From: an uncultured Campylobacter sp.
GTDB lineage: Bacteria; Campylobacterota; Campylobacteria; Campylobacterales; Campylobacteraceae
Assembly (NCBI RefSeq): GCF_938017775.1
Contig: NZ_CALIIU010000041.1
Location: forward strand, 1 to 60,100
Direction of reading: 5' to 3'
DNA: 60,100 nt
Positions 26,791-34,273 of this stretch are shown here, piece by piece (the first letter of the stretch is position 1; each line of letters begins with the position of its first letter). A program made the translations under genes and the position numbers. The notes beneath the pieces were generated by a model. That model ran no database searches. It was not told the DNA's origin and saw only the letters and a program-made list of their open reading frames with translations.

Positions 26791-27559
26791 TATAGTAAAT
26801 ATGGCAAAGATGAAAAAAGTCTCTAGGCTAACTAAAATTCGTCGCTTGGTGCAGCTGATTTTTATAGGCGCGATCGGACAATGGGCGTATTACGGGATTT
26901 TTAGATGCCCATTTATCGTGCCTTTCGTAAACTGCCAATCCTGTCCGATCGTTACGTGCTGGGGGCGGATCGCGACCGTGTTTTTCGGCTTTTGGCTGTT
27001 TGTACCCGTGCTGGTTATTTTCCTTGGGCGCGCGTTTTGCGGCTGGATTTGCCCGGGCGGATTCGTCAATCAAATGCTCGGCAAATTTGCCGCTTTTAAG
27101 CTCAAGCTAAAAAATAACAGAAAGCTACGATATGCGCAGATAGGCATGGTTCTAGCCGTTTTGCTTAGCGCGGGCGTGTATTTTATCTACGGCAACCCTC
27201 GAGTTATGATCCCTATCCGCACCAGCGACGAGTATCTAAACGCCGTTATCATGTCCTTTAAATTTTCCGACTGGTACTGGGCGGTTCGCACTGCCGTAGT
27301 CGTGGCCCTCATCGCTGCGTCCTTGATCGTCGCAAATTTATGGTGCCGCTTCGCCTGTCCTAGCGGCGGCATAATGGAGCTGCTGCGTAAAATTTCAATA
27401 TTTCGCGTTTATAAAACGAGCGCCTGCGATAACTGCAACGCCTGTTTGCGCAAATGCGAAATGGGCACGAGACCGGACGAGATGAACTGCACGAACTGCG
27501 GCGATTGTATGGATGTTTGCCACGCGGATGCCATCAAATTCGGAAGGAAAAAAGATTGA
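26783..27559 (+). CDS. NapH-like membrane polyferredoxin
   Basis: 258 residues with about four membrane helices. On the cytoplasmic side it has the paired motifs FCGWICPGG and WCRFACPSGG seen in NapH/NosR/CcoG-type proteins, plus two C-terminal 4Fe-4S sites (CDNCNACLRKC and CTNCGDCMDVC). An extra Cys-rich loop CQSCPIVTC sits near residue 53. Such proteins pass electrons between the quinone pool and periplasmic or cytosolic partners. No nap genes are nearby, so I infer a dedicated electron-transfer role for this operon. The stop codon overlaps the next ATG (TGATG). The start at 26783 lies within the previous gene; an alternative ATG is 7 or 10 codons in. Confidence 0.88.
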   Translation: MFSIVNMAKMKKVSRLTKIRRLVQLIFIGAIGQWAYYGIFRCPFIVPFVNCQSCPIVTCWGRIATVFFGFWLFVPVLVIFLGRAFCGWICPGGFVNQMLGKFAAFKLKLKNNRKLRYAQIGMVLAVLLSAGVYFIYGNPRVMIPIRTSDEYLNAVIMSFKFSDWYWAVRTAVVVALIAASLIVANLWCRFACPSGGIMELLRKISIFRVYKTSACDNCNACLRKCEMGTRPDEMNCTNCGDCMDVCHADAIKFGRKKD

Positions 27560-28386
27560 TGAATTTTTTCGCCAAACCCTCCTTCGACAATCACCCCTGC
27601 TTTAGCAAAAAAGCGTCCGCCGCCTACGGGCGCGTGCACCTTCCCGTAGCGCCGAATTGCAATATCCAATGCAATTTTTGCAACCGCATCTACGACTGCG
27701 CAAACGAAAATCGACCCGGCGTAACGGGGAGGGTGCAAAGCCCGGACGAGGCCGCGCTATACGTGGAAAATCTATTTAAATTTAGACAGGATATCTCGGT
27801 CATCGGTATCGCAGGGCCCGGAGATCCTATGTGCGATGCCGACAAGACCCTAGCTACCTTTGAAAAATGCAAAGCCCGCTTCCCTCGCGCCCTACTTTGC
27901 CTATCCACAAACGGCCTAGCTCTGCCCGAGCATGTGGACGATATCGTGCGTATCGGCGTGAGCCACGTGACGGTGACCGTTAATGCCGTAACGCCGGGCG
28001 TGGGCGGCAAAATTTATGCGTGGGTGCGCTACAAAAACAAAATTTATCGCGGCGAAGAGGGCGCTAAAATTCTTGCGGAGCGCCAAGAGGAAGGGATTCG
28101 CAAGCTAAAAGAAGCTCGCATGATCGTAAAGATCAATACGGTCGTAATGCCTGGCGTAAATATGGATCACGTCCCGCAAATCGCGAAAAAGGCCAAAGAG
28201 TGGCAGGCCGATATCATGAACTGCATGGCGATGATCCCCGTGCATGGCACCCCTTTTGCAAATATCAAATCGCCCTCAAACGAAGAAATTCGCAGCATGC
28301 GAAAGCTAATCGGCGGCTCCATTCACCAAATGACTCACTGCAGCAGATGCCGCGCCGATGCGTGCGGCAAGCTTTGCGAGAAATAA
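27559..28386 (+). CDS. NifB-like radical SAM protein
   Basis: 275 residues matching the SAM domain of NifB, which fuses two 4Fe-4S clusters into the [8Fe-9S-C] core of nitrogenase cofactors. The signature APNCNIQCNFCNRIYDC contains CX3CX2C at Cys34, Cys38 and Cys41. An upstream NHPC at residues 11-14, GIAGPGDP, the MPGVN motif, and a C-terminal HCSRCRADACGKLCEK also match. There is no NifX domain. No nifHDKEN genes are visible. Start is ATG 27559, overlapping the previous stop; the frame is open further upstream only because it overlaps the polyferredoxin gene. A terminator follows directly. The true product of this enzyme is open. Confidence 0.85.
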   Translation: MNFFAKPSFDNHPCFSKKASAAYGRVHLPVAPNCNIQCNFCNRIYDCANENRPGVTGRVQSPDEAALYVENLFKFRQDISVIGIAGPGDPMCDADKTLATFEKCKARFPRALLCLSTNGLALPEHVDDIVRIGVSHVTVTVNAVTPGVGGKIYAWVRYKNKIYRGEEGAKILAERQEEGIRKLKEARMIVKINTVVMPGVNMDHVPQIAKKAKEWQADIMNCMAMIPVHGTPFANIKSPSNEEIRSMRKLIGGSIHQMTHCSRCRADACGKLCEK

Positions 28387-28412
28387 AGACCTGCTTTTGC
28401 AGGTCTTTATCC
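28385..28412 (+). terminator. Intrinsic terminator after the NifB-like gene
   Basis: AAAGACCTGC-TTTT-GCAGGTCTTT: a perfect 10-bp stem with a 4-base loop (28385-28408), starting within the stop codon of the NifB-like gene. The right arm ends in TTT. It closes the operon starting at 23984. Confidence 0.88.
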
Positions 28413-28587
28413 GGCGCAGGATACACACTCTCATAGCGCACAAAATTTTATGTAGAGATTTAAATTTAAAATTTGTCTAAATTTAGAGCTAGTAGGCAAC
28501 CGATAAGCGGCTTTTTAGCGGCGGCGGTTTTCTAAAATTTAAAGACAATTTTTAAATAATATTATTTTGCTTTTATTTAACTTTTGG

Positions 28588-28593
28588 TACAAT
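28588..28593 (+). promoter_or_regulatory. -10 box of the fcc-type operon
   Basis: TACAAT preceded by a strongly T-rich 30 bases, the usual look of Campylobacter promoters, 56 bases before the flavoprotein ATG. Confidence 0.45.
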
Positions 28594-28618
28594 AACTCCA
28601 AAATTAGGCATCAAAAAA

Positions 28619-28631
28619 ACCGTATAACGGT
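28619..28631. promoter_or_regulatory. Palindrome between promoter and start of the fcc-type operon
   Basis: ACCGT-ATA-ACGGT, a perfect 5-bp inverted repeat with a 3-base centre, just before the ribosome site AAGGAG (28638-28643). Candidate operator for anaerobic or substrate control; the regulator is unknown. Confidence 0.4.
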
Positions 28632-28648
28632 AAAATAAAGGAGACATC

Positions 28649-30199
28649 ATGGAAAACGTTTCAAGACGTGATCTGCTCAAAATGAGCCTAGTTGGCGCGG
28701 GTGCTTTAGCGCTCGGCTCCGTAAACGCAAATGCTGCGGTTAACGCTAAAGACGTCAAATTTGACGAAGAGTGGGACGTAGTTATCGTTGGTTCCGGTTT
28801 TGCAGGACTTGCAGCCGGTATCACTGCAGCCGAAAAGGGCAATAAAGTCCTAATCCTAGAAAAGATGGGACGCGTAGGCGGTAACTCCGTAATTAACGGC
28901 GGAATATTTGCCGTTCCAAACAGCGACAAACAAAAAGCAGAAGGCATCAAAGATAGCAACGAGCTATTTATCAAAGACTGCCTAAAAGCCGGCCGCGGCC
29001 TAAACCACGTAGATCTAATCGACACCATCGCTACTCGCGCGCAAGATGCATATAAACTAACTCTAAAATGCGGCGCTAAATACATAGATAAAGTTACTCA
29101 CGCAGGCGGACACAGCGTGCCTAGATCGCTTCAGACCGCTAACGGCTCGGGCTCAGGTATCGTTCAGCCGATGGTAGAATACTTTAAAAACCTACAAGGC
29201 TGCGAGCTAAGACAAAGAGCTAAATTTGACGAATTTGTCCTAGGCGAAGATGGCGGCGTAGACGGCGTGATCATCAGAGAGGATTATAAATTTGATCCAA
29301 AAAGCCAAAAAGACGACGCCGAAAACACTACCGGAACTAAAAAGACTATAAAAGCTAAAAAAGGCGTAGTACTAGCTGCGGGCGGATTTTGCCGCGACGT
29401 ATTTTTTAGACAAGTCCAAGATCCATCTATATTGCCAACCACAGATAGCACCAACCACCCTGGCGCAACCGCAGGCGCTATGAAAGAGGCATTTAGAATC
29501 GGCGCAACTCCGGTGCAGCTAAGCTGGATACAGTTTGGTCCATGGGCATGCCCTGATGAAAAAGGCTTTGGCGTAGGCTCTATGTTTAACGTAAACGGAA
29601 GCTTCCGCTACGGAATTTCAGTAGATCCAAGAACCGGCAAACGCTATATGAACGAGCTAGCGGACCGCCGCACCCGCTCTCAAGCTATGTTTAAAGTAAT
29701 AGACGCAAAAGCCGATATCTATCCGATCAACTTCTGCGATAGTGATGGCGTAAAAAATATGGTCATACCTGAGCACTACACTAAACCGCTAGAATCAGGC
29801 GTACTAAAGAAATTTGAAACCCTAGACGAACTAGCGGCTTTTTATAAAATCCCTGCCGCAGAGCTAAAAAAGACTGTCGAGAGATATAATAGCTTCGTTA
29901 AATCGGGCAAAGACGAGGACTTCGGCAAACCTATGGATAAAACCACTACAAACGGCGTAGATATCTCGAAACCGCCTTTCTACGCTATGCGAGGTACGCC
30001 AAAACTCCACCACACCATGGGCGGTATCGACATCAATACCAAAGCTCAGGTTATCTCGCTACAAACAGAGATGCCGATCCCGCGCCTATTTGCCGCAGGC
30101 GAGATCACGGGCGGCGTACACGGAGCTAGCCGCTTAGGTAGCGTGGCGATAGCTGATTGCTTAACGTTTGGTATGATAGCTGGTGAGAATATAGGCTAA
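28649..30199 (+). CDS. Periplasmic flavoprotein reductase (FccA/fumarate-reductase type)
   Basis: A 516-residue FAD enzyme of the flavocytochrome c / fumarate reductase family, probably using fumarate or a related unsaturated acid as terminal acceptor. A Tat signal (SRRDLLKM, residues 5-12) is followed by VIVGSGFAGLAAG (FAD loop, residues 45-57), GGNSVINGG, ADRRTRSQAM, HHTMGGI and a C-terminal GEITGGVHGASRLGS. The haem domain of single-chain flavocytochromes is absent. The next two genes supply a tetrahaem cytochrome and a NapC-type quinol dehydrogenase, as in FccABC of Wolinella. The exact substrate (fumarate, methacrylate, urocanate or other) cannot be read. Confidence 0.9.
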   Translation: MENVSRRDLLKMSLVGAGALALGSVNANAAVNAKDVKFDEEWDVVIVGSGFAGLAAGITAAEKGNKVLILEKMGRVGGNSVINGGIFAVPNSDKQKAEGIKDSNELFIKDCLKAGRGLNHVDLIDTIATRAQDAYKLTLKCGAKYIDKVTHAGGHSVPRSLQTANGSGSGIVQPMVEYFKNLQGCELRQRAKFDEFVLGEDGGVDGVIIREDYKFDPKSQKDDAENTTGTKKTIKAKKGVVLAAGGFCRDVFFRQVQDPSILPTTDSTNHPGATAGAMKEAFRIGATPVQLSWIQFGPWACPDEKGFGVGSMFNVNGSFRYGISVDPRTGKRYMNELADRRTRSQAMFKVIDAKADIYPINFCDSDGVKNMVIPEHYTKPLESGVLKKFETLDELAAFYKIPAAELKKTVERYNSFVKSGKDEDFGKPMDKTTTNGVDISKPPFYAMRGTPKLHHTMGGIDINTKAQVISLQTEMPIPRLFAAGEITGGVHGASRLGSVAIADCLTFGMIAGENIG

Positions 30200-30203
30200 T
30201 TTG

Positions 30204-30226
30204 AGGCGTCTTTCGGACGCTTTTTG
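30204..30226 (+). terminator. Short hairpin with T-run after the flavoprotein gene
   Basis: GCGTC (30206-30210), loop, GACGC (30216-30220), TTTTT. The 5-bp stem is weak, so it may only partly terminate. The downstream cytochrome genes would then be made at a lower level or from their own promoter. Confidence 0.5.
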
Positions 30227-30287
30227 TGGGTTTCGTTAAAATTTGACTTGATGGGCTACATGCCTTATCTTCGTCAAATTTTAACTT

Positions 30288-30379
30288 CTTCTGCTTGCAG
30301 TTGCGAGCTTGCGAAGCAGAAAACCCCAAAAATCGCCTCGAAATACTTGCAAATTTTATTTTAATCGCAGGCTGAATTT
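30288..30379. repeat. Dispersed intergenic repeat, copy A
   Basis: Two parts recur near 35.6 kb. Bases 30288-30308 (beginning CTTCTGCTTGCAG) reappear inverted at 35598-35618, and 30328-30379 (containing TCGCCTCGAAATACTTGC) reappears in direct orientation at 35652-35704 with a 2-base indel. The first part also forms a hairpin with AAGCAGAA (30313-30320). Confidence 0.75.
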
Positions 30380-30473
30380 AAAGTTAAATTTGAAAATTCG
30401 GCTTGCGGTACTTTTAAATTTAAAGCCGAATTTGCAGTTAAATTTGTAAATTTGACATCCGAAAGGAATTCGC

Positions 30474-30914
30474 ATGAAACATAAAGCGTTTCTCGCCTTG
30501 TGCGCATCTATGCTGCTATGCTCTTTTGCATTTAGCGCAGAAGCCTTAGGCGCAAAGATAACGTCTTTAGTCGATCTTAACGTCACCGACGAGCTGCGAG
30601 CCAAACACCCTTTAAAACCTCATCACGAAAAGCTAAGCTTCACCTGTCTTGATTGTCACGAAGGACAAGGAAACGACGCTAGTAAATTTAAATCCATAGG
30701 CGATAAAGGCTGTTTGTCCTGTCACGGCGACAAGAAAAAGATAGCTAAAAGACTAGAATACATGGATCTGCTAAAAGCAAATCCCCACAACTCGGTTCAC
30801 GACGGCCCTACGCTATACTGCGACGAGTGCCACAACGAGCATAAAAAATCAACCAATATGTGCACGGAGTGCCACGAACACGAAGTTCCGCAATGGATGG
30901 GGGTAACGCCATGA
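30474..30914 (+). CDS. Periplasmic tetrahaem cytochrome c (FccB type)
   Basis: 146 residues with a Sec signal peptide (about 1-22) and four CxxCH haem sites: CLDCH, CLSCH, CDECH and CTECH. It has the size and haem count of the tetrahaem cytochrome c3-like subunits that feed electrons to periplasmic flavoprotein reductases. The position between the flavoprotein and the NapC-type gene supports this. GAAAGGAATT precedes the ATG at 30474. The stop overlaps the next ATG by 4 bases. Confidence 0.92.
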   Translation: MKHKAFLALCASMLLCSFAFSAEALGAKITSLVDLNVTDELRAKHPLKPHHEKLSFTCLDCHEGQGNDASKFKSIGDKGCLSCHGDKKKIAKRLEYMDLLKANPHNSVHDGPTLYCDECHNEHKKSTNMCTECHEHEVPQWMGVTP

Positions 30915-31573
30915 AAATTTCAAAGAAAGTACTAGCGCTTATTATATTAGTAAGCGGCATTATAGGGTTTTTAGTTGTACTGCCCGTGCATTACGCCCTA
31001 GAAGAAACTAGCGGAGAGAAGTTTTGCGTAGTATGCCACGAGATGGATCCTATGGTTATAGCTTATAGCAACGACGTACATAGCGGTAAAGGCAAAAGCG
31101 GAGTAAGGGCTAAATGCGTAGACTGCCACATACCTCACGACAACCTAGCCAAATACGTCCTAGTTAAAGCCAAAAACGGATTGATGGAGGGATATATTCA
31201 TTTCTTCAAAGATCCGGAGGCTATAGATTGGCATAAAAATAGAGAGAAAAGAGAGCACTTCGTATTTGATAACGGTTGCGTTAGCTGCCATACGAATTTG
31301 GTGGATAATAAGCTAACCTCAGCACAGGCTCAAAAGATGCACGCTCACTATCAAAGCTTGCTAAATACGGATAAGCAACTAACCTGCGCTAGCTGTCACG
31401 CCGAGGTAGGCCACAGCGGACTAAACAACATGCTAAACTACTGGAAGCCTGAATACAAAATCTACGAAAAGAAAGCCGCAATCAAAAAAGAAGAGATAAA
31501 GAAGGCATATTTCGGGGAGGATTATGTAGCATCAAAGGTAGAGAACAAAGAGGATAACGTCACCAAAAAGTAG
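30911..31573 (+). CDS. NapC/NirT-family tetrahaem quinol dehydrogenase
   Basis: 220 residues. One N-terminal membrane anchor (about 8-28) is followed by four CxxCH sites: CVVCHEMDP, CVDCH, CVSCH and CASCH. NapC-type proteins oxidise menaquinol and pass electrons to periplasmic cytochromes. I chose ATG 30911, which overlaps the previous stop (ATGA) and gives a normal membrane anchor, over an upstream start at 30860 that lies inside the cytochrome gene. The charged C-terminal tail (Lys/Glu-rich, about 190-220) is unremarkable. Confidence 0.92.
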   Translation: MKISKKVLALIILVSGIIGFLVVLPVHYALEETSGEKFCVVCHEMDPMVIAYSNDVHSGKGKSGVRAKCVDCHIPHDNLAKYVLVKAKNGLMEGYIHFFKDPEAIDWHKNREKREHFVFDNGCVSCHTNLVDNKLTSAQAQKMHAHYQSLLNTDKQLTCASCHAEVGHSGLNNMLNYWKPEYKIYEKKAAIKKEEIKKAYFGEDYVASKVENKEDNVTKK

Positions 31574-31579
31574 GCTAAA

Positions 31580-31645
31580 ATGAAGAAAATTTTGCTCGTT
31601 AGCGACGACGTGGAGATGCAACTAAAGCTCAACGCCGCGCTTTAG
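31580..31645 (+). pseudogene. Stub of a response-regulator gene
   Basis: ATG 31580 begins MKKILLVSDDVEMQLKL and stops after 21 codons. This is the start of a CheY/OmpR receiver domain (first beta strand and the acidic DD pair). No continuation in any frame was seen in the 200 bases before proB. It is probably the remnant of a regulator that once followed the cytochrome operon. Confidence 0.5.
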
Positions 31646-31686
31646 CAAGGATCCGGTAAATTTTAAGTCAGTAAAATTTCGCGCGA

Positions 31687-31709
31687 TAACGGGAGTTTAT
31701 CTCCCGTTA
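31687..31709 (+). terminator. Strong hairpin before proB
   Basis: TAACGGGAG-TTTAT-CTCCCGTTA: a perfect 9-bp stem with a 5-base loop. There is no clear U-run afterwards, so it may be a terminator of a non-classical type or a transcript-end stabiliser for the fcc-type operon. Confidence 0.55.
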
Positions 31710-31826
31710 CGATCTTCGTAAACAGACTATCTCTACGCTTTATTAGAATTACTCGAGAATAAATTTAAACCAAAAGCTCGCATCTACTCAGCTCAAAACA
31801 TAAAATTTAAAATAAGCCGTTTTCGA

Positions 31827-31832
31827 TATAAT
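31827..31832 (+). promoter_or_regulatory. -10 box of proB
   Basis: TATAAT after the T-rich word GTTTTCGA, 24 bases before the ATG at 31856; GGAG (31846-31849) is the ribosome site. Confidence 0.5.
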
Positions 31833-31855
31833 TTTCAAAAATTTCGGAGCGGAAA

Positions 31856-32977
31856 ATGGGTAGAAAAGAGCTTCTGGGCGGCGCAAAACGTATCGTCGTA
31901 AAAATCGGTACCTCAACGCTTACCAATGCGGACGGTTCGCTAAATGAGCGGCTCATCAAAAGTCTAGTCGCGCAAATTTGCAAGCTAAAAGATGCGGGCT
32001 TTTGCGTGGCTTTGGTAAGCTCGGGCGCCGTGGGCGCGGGCATGGGGCTGCTAGGTATCGCGCAAAGACCCAAAATTTTAAGCCGCAAGCAGGCTCTGGC
32101 GGCGGTCGGACAGGTCGCGCTGATGCATCTTTACGAGCGGCTGTTTTGGGCGCATGACCGCATTATCGCGCAGCTGCTGTTAAGCCGAGGCGATTTTAGC
32201 GACAGGGTGCGCTATCTTAGCGTGCGAAACGTCTGCGCGGAGCTACTCTCGCGCGGCATCGTGCCGATCATAAACGAAAACGATCCCGTCGTAGCAGATG
32301 AACTGAAAGTGGGCGACAACGACACTCTAAGTGCACTAGTAGCGGGGCTAATCGATGCTGATCTGCTCGTGATTTTAAGCGATATCGACGGGCTGTACGA
32401 CAAAAATCCGAGCGAGCACGCGGACGCAAAACTTTTAAGCTTTATCGAAAAAATCGACGAGCACGTCGTCAAAATGGCAGGCGGCGAGGGCAGTAAATTC
32501 GGCACGGGCGGCATGGCGACCAAGATCGCGGCGGCGCAAATGGCAAATCAGATCGGCACTAGCCTGATCATCGCAAACGGGCGTACGGACGGAATTTTGC
32601 TTAAAATAGCGGCGGGCGACGAGGTCGGCACCCTCTTTAGCGCGGGCGCAGCGCGGCTTAGCTCGCGTAAATACTGGCTCGCATACGGCGCGATTAGCAA
32701 AGGCGCGGTGATTATCGACGCGGGTGCGGCAGAGGCGATAAAATCGGGCAAAAGCCTGCTTGCGGTCGGGATTGCCGAGGTGCGCGGCGAGTTTGAGCGC
32801 GGCGAGATCGTAAACGTCTACGCGACCGACGGCAAGCTGCTGGCGCACGGCATTAGCAACTATTCAAGCTGCGAGCTTGCGCGCATAGCAGGCGCAAAAA
32901 GCGATGAGATAGAGCATGCTTTAGGCTACAAAAGCGACGATGACGCGATCCACGCGGATAATATAGCGCTACAATGA
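31856..32977 (+). CDS. proB: Glutamate 5-kinase
   Basis: The first enzyme of proline synthesis; it phosphorylates glutamate. 373 residues: an amino-acid-kinase domain (VVKIGTSTLTN near residue 15, LVSSGAVGAGMG, INENDPVV, FGDND-like VGDNDTLSALVA, SKFGTGGMATK) and a C-terminal PUA domain (from about 275). Full-length for the PUA-containing type. ProA, the next enzyme, lies 1.3 kb downstream beyond an AT-rich insert. Confidence 0.96.
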   Translation: MGRKELLGGAKRIVVKIGTSTLTNADGSLNERLIKSLVAQICKLKDAGFCVALVSSGAVGAGMGLLGIAQRPKILSRKQALAAVGQVALMHLYERLFWAHDRIIAQLLLSRGDFSDRVRYLSVRNVCAELLSRGIVPIINENDPVVADELKVGDNDTLSALVAGLIDADLLVILSDIDGLYDKNPSEHADAKLLSFIEKIDEHVVKMAGGEGSKFGTGGMATKIAAAQMANQIGTSLIIANGRTDGILLKIAAGDEVGTLFSAGAARLSSRKYWLAYGAISKGAVIIDAGAAEAIKSGKSLLAVGIAEVRGEFERGEIVNVYATDGKLLAHGISNYSSCELARIAGAKSDEIEHALGYKSDDDAIHADNIALQ

Positions 32978-33025
32978 AATTTTAGCCGTGTTCTGTGCGT
33001 TTAAAATTTCAAACGGAAGGCGTAG

Positions 33026-33182
33026 ATGAAAAAGATTATATTTTTTTGCACTACTCTTGGCGGGTGCGGCGTGGACGGCAAAATTTGACGAACCGGACGC
33101 CGATAAAAACGGCGAGCTAGACGTTTTTGAACCGCGCGGATATGAGCCGGCGGATTACGTAAAAGCGCTATGCGCGAATTGA
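33026..33182 (+). pseudogene. Small secreted EF-hand protein, frameshifted at a T7 run
   Basis: ATG 33026 (upstream GGAAGG) begins MKKIIFF. At the T run (33041-33047) the frame must slip by one base to give the expected product: F-FALLLAGAAWTAKFDEPD, a signal peptide, then DADKNGELDVFE, a textbook 12-residue EF-hand calcium loop (D1, D3, N5, G6, D9, E12), ending YVKALCAN at 33182. The protein would have about 51 residues. In the zero frame it stops after 20 codons. It could be a true frameshift, slippage or phase variation at T7, or a sequencing error. Confidence 0.55.
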
Positions 33183-33393
33183 AATGAGAAGGTTGGGCGT
33201 AATGCCGAGAAATAGCTAAAGAAGGGATTTATGGCATGAGTTTGGCTGATAGTAAATTTACAGCATAGGGAGAAATCTTTGAGAAAATGAATAAAAGCAT
33301 ACTTTACAATACTGCCACAAATACGGCAGTGGCGATATTCTTTGCTAGACTAGCCCGCGTAGCTTGCGATTTTTTATAAGTCAAGGAAACACA

Positions 33394-33495
33394 ATGAGTG
33401 AAATTTTGAATGAAAATATAGAATTTGGAGTGTCTTTCCTTTCGGATACTCGCTTAATTCATAGCGATGAGACCTCCAAATTGGTACTATTATAA
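33394..33495 (+). CDS. Hypothetical 33-residue ORF before the HEPN gene
   Basis: ATG 33394 has a good ribosome site (AAGGA 33383-33387) and codes for MSEILNENIEFGVSFLSD followed by 15 more residues. No family was recognised. It stops 13 bases before the HEPN gene. It could be a leader peptide, a tiny partner protein, or the truncated start of a lost gene. Confidence 0.35.
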   Translation: MSEILNENIEFGVSFLSDTRLIHSDETSKLVLL

Positions 33496-33508
33496 CAAAA
33501 GATGATAA

Positions 33509-34264
33509 ATGTATCTTGAAAGTGTAATCTGTAAAAAACTATGTGAAAACTTAGACTGTGATGCAACGAAAATGCCGGGCTTTGGTAAACTTAAAAATTC
33601 TATTGCACTACTTCACAATAAGTATTTGTTGGGTGCTTGCAAAGAAGCTGCCGTCATTATTAAAAAATATTGCAAAAATAATGTTGACATCTTTGATTTA
33701 GTCATTTCAATCTATAATAAACGCATAAAATCGCACCACGAAATGTTTTTAATCATCCATATTTTTGAAACGGCATTGCGTTCTAAAGTTGCACTAGTAC
33801 TATCTGAAATTTATAGTTCAAATTCTAACGCCGACGACTGGTTTTTATACGGAAAAAATGCGAAGCTAATAAAACAAGCTGCCCACATAGCGCAGACCAA
33901 AAAGGTTAATCTAACAGAGCAAATGAATAGCTTTGAGGTGCTTGATTTATTTACGCTAGGTGATTTGCAAAACGTCATAGACTCGAATTGGAGCGATTTC
34001 AGAGATATTTTTGCAAGCATGTGCGAATACAAGGGGCAAAAGTTGCCAGAATACGGCACAAAAAATAGTCTTTTAAATGTATTTTCTATGATTCGTAAGG
34101 CACGCAATGATATCTTTCACAATAATCCGCCAAAAACAAAAGCAAAATCAATAACTGTAAATATTGAAATTTTGCTATTACGACTGGGGTTTAACCTAAA
34201 TGATGCATTTAAAAATATATCAAATTTAAACCATATGGTAAACTTAAAATATAAATATGATTAA
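33509..34264 (+). CDS. Abi-like HEPN-domain protein (putative RNase)
   Basis: A 251-residue helical protein. The C-terminal part contains IRKARNDIFHNNP with the HEPN catalytic motif RX4H (Arg199, His204). The N-terminal region, with FLIIHIFETALRSKV, resembles Abi-like (AbiD/AbiF) proteins. HEPN proteins of this kind usually act as RNA-cleaving toxins in phage defence or toxin-antitoxin systems. The codons are strongly AT-rich (many AAA, ATT, TTA), unlike proB and proA on either side, which indicates recent acquisition. The ribosome site is weak. No MNT-type antitoxin is adjacent; the 33-codon ORF upstream is the only candidate partner. Confidence 0.78.
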   Translation: MYLESVICKKLCENLDCDATKMPGFGKLKNSIALLHNKYLLGACKEAAVIIKKYCKNNVDIFDLVISIYNKRIKSHHEMFLIIHIFETALRSKVALVLSEIYSSNSNADDWFLYGKNAKLIKQAAHIAQTKKVNLTEQMNSFEVLDLFTLGDLQNVIDSNWSDFRDIFASMCEYKGQKLPEYGTKNSLLNVFSMIRKARNDIFHNNPPKTKAKSITVNIEILLLRLGFNLNDAFKNISNLNHMVNLKYKYD

Positions 34265-34273
34265 GGAGCGAAA

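Larger units (their letters stand above)
32978..33508. other. Spacer with small broken and doubtful ORFs
   Basis: 530 bases between proB and the HEPN gene. It holds the frameshifted EF-hand ORF (33026-33182), a 30-codon frame at 33287-33379 starting MNKSILYNTATNTAV, and the 33-codon ORF at 33394-33495. A 6-bp stem ACTGCC/GGCAGT occurs at 33311-33330. Base composition shifts to AT-rich within this stretch, marking the left edge of the inserted segment. Confidence 0.5.

Noticed and set aside
26783..27559. napH of a periplasmic nitrate reductase operon
   Set aside because: No napA, B, G, F or L genes around it; the neighbours are unrelated to nitrate reduction.
33287..33379. 30-codon frame MNKSILYNTATNTAV as a gene
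   Set aside because: Poor ribosome site, no homology signal, contains a palindrome; too weak to call.
32978..34273. Insertion sequence or integrative element between proB and proA
   Set aside because: No transposase, integrase, terminal inverted repeats or target duplication could be found; only composition and gene content indicate transfer.
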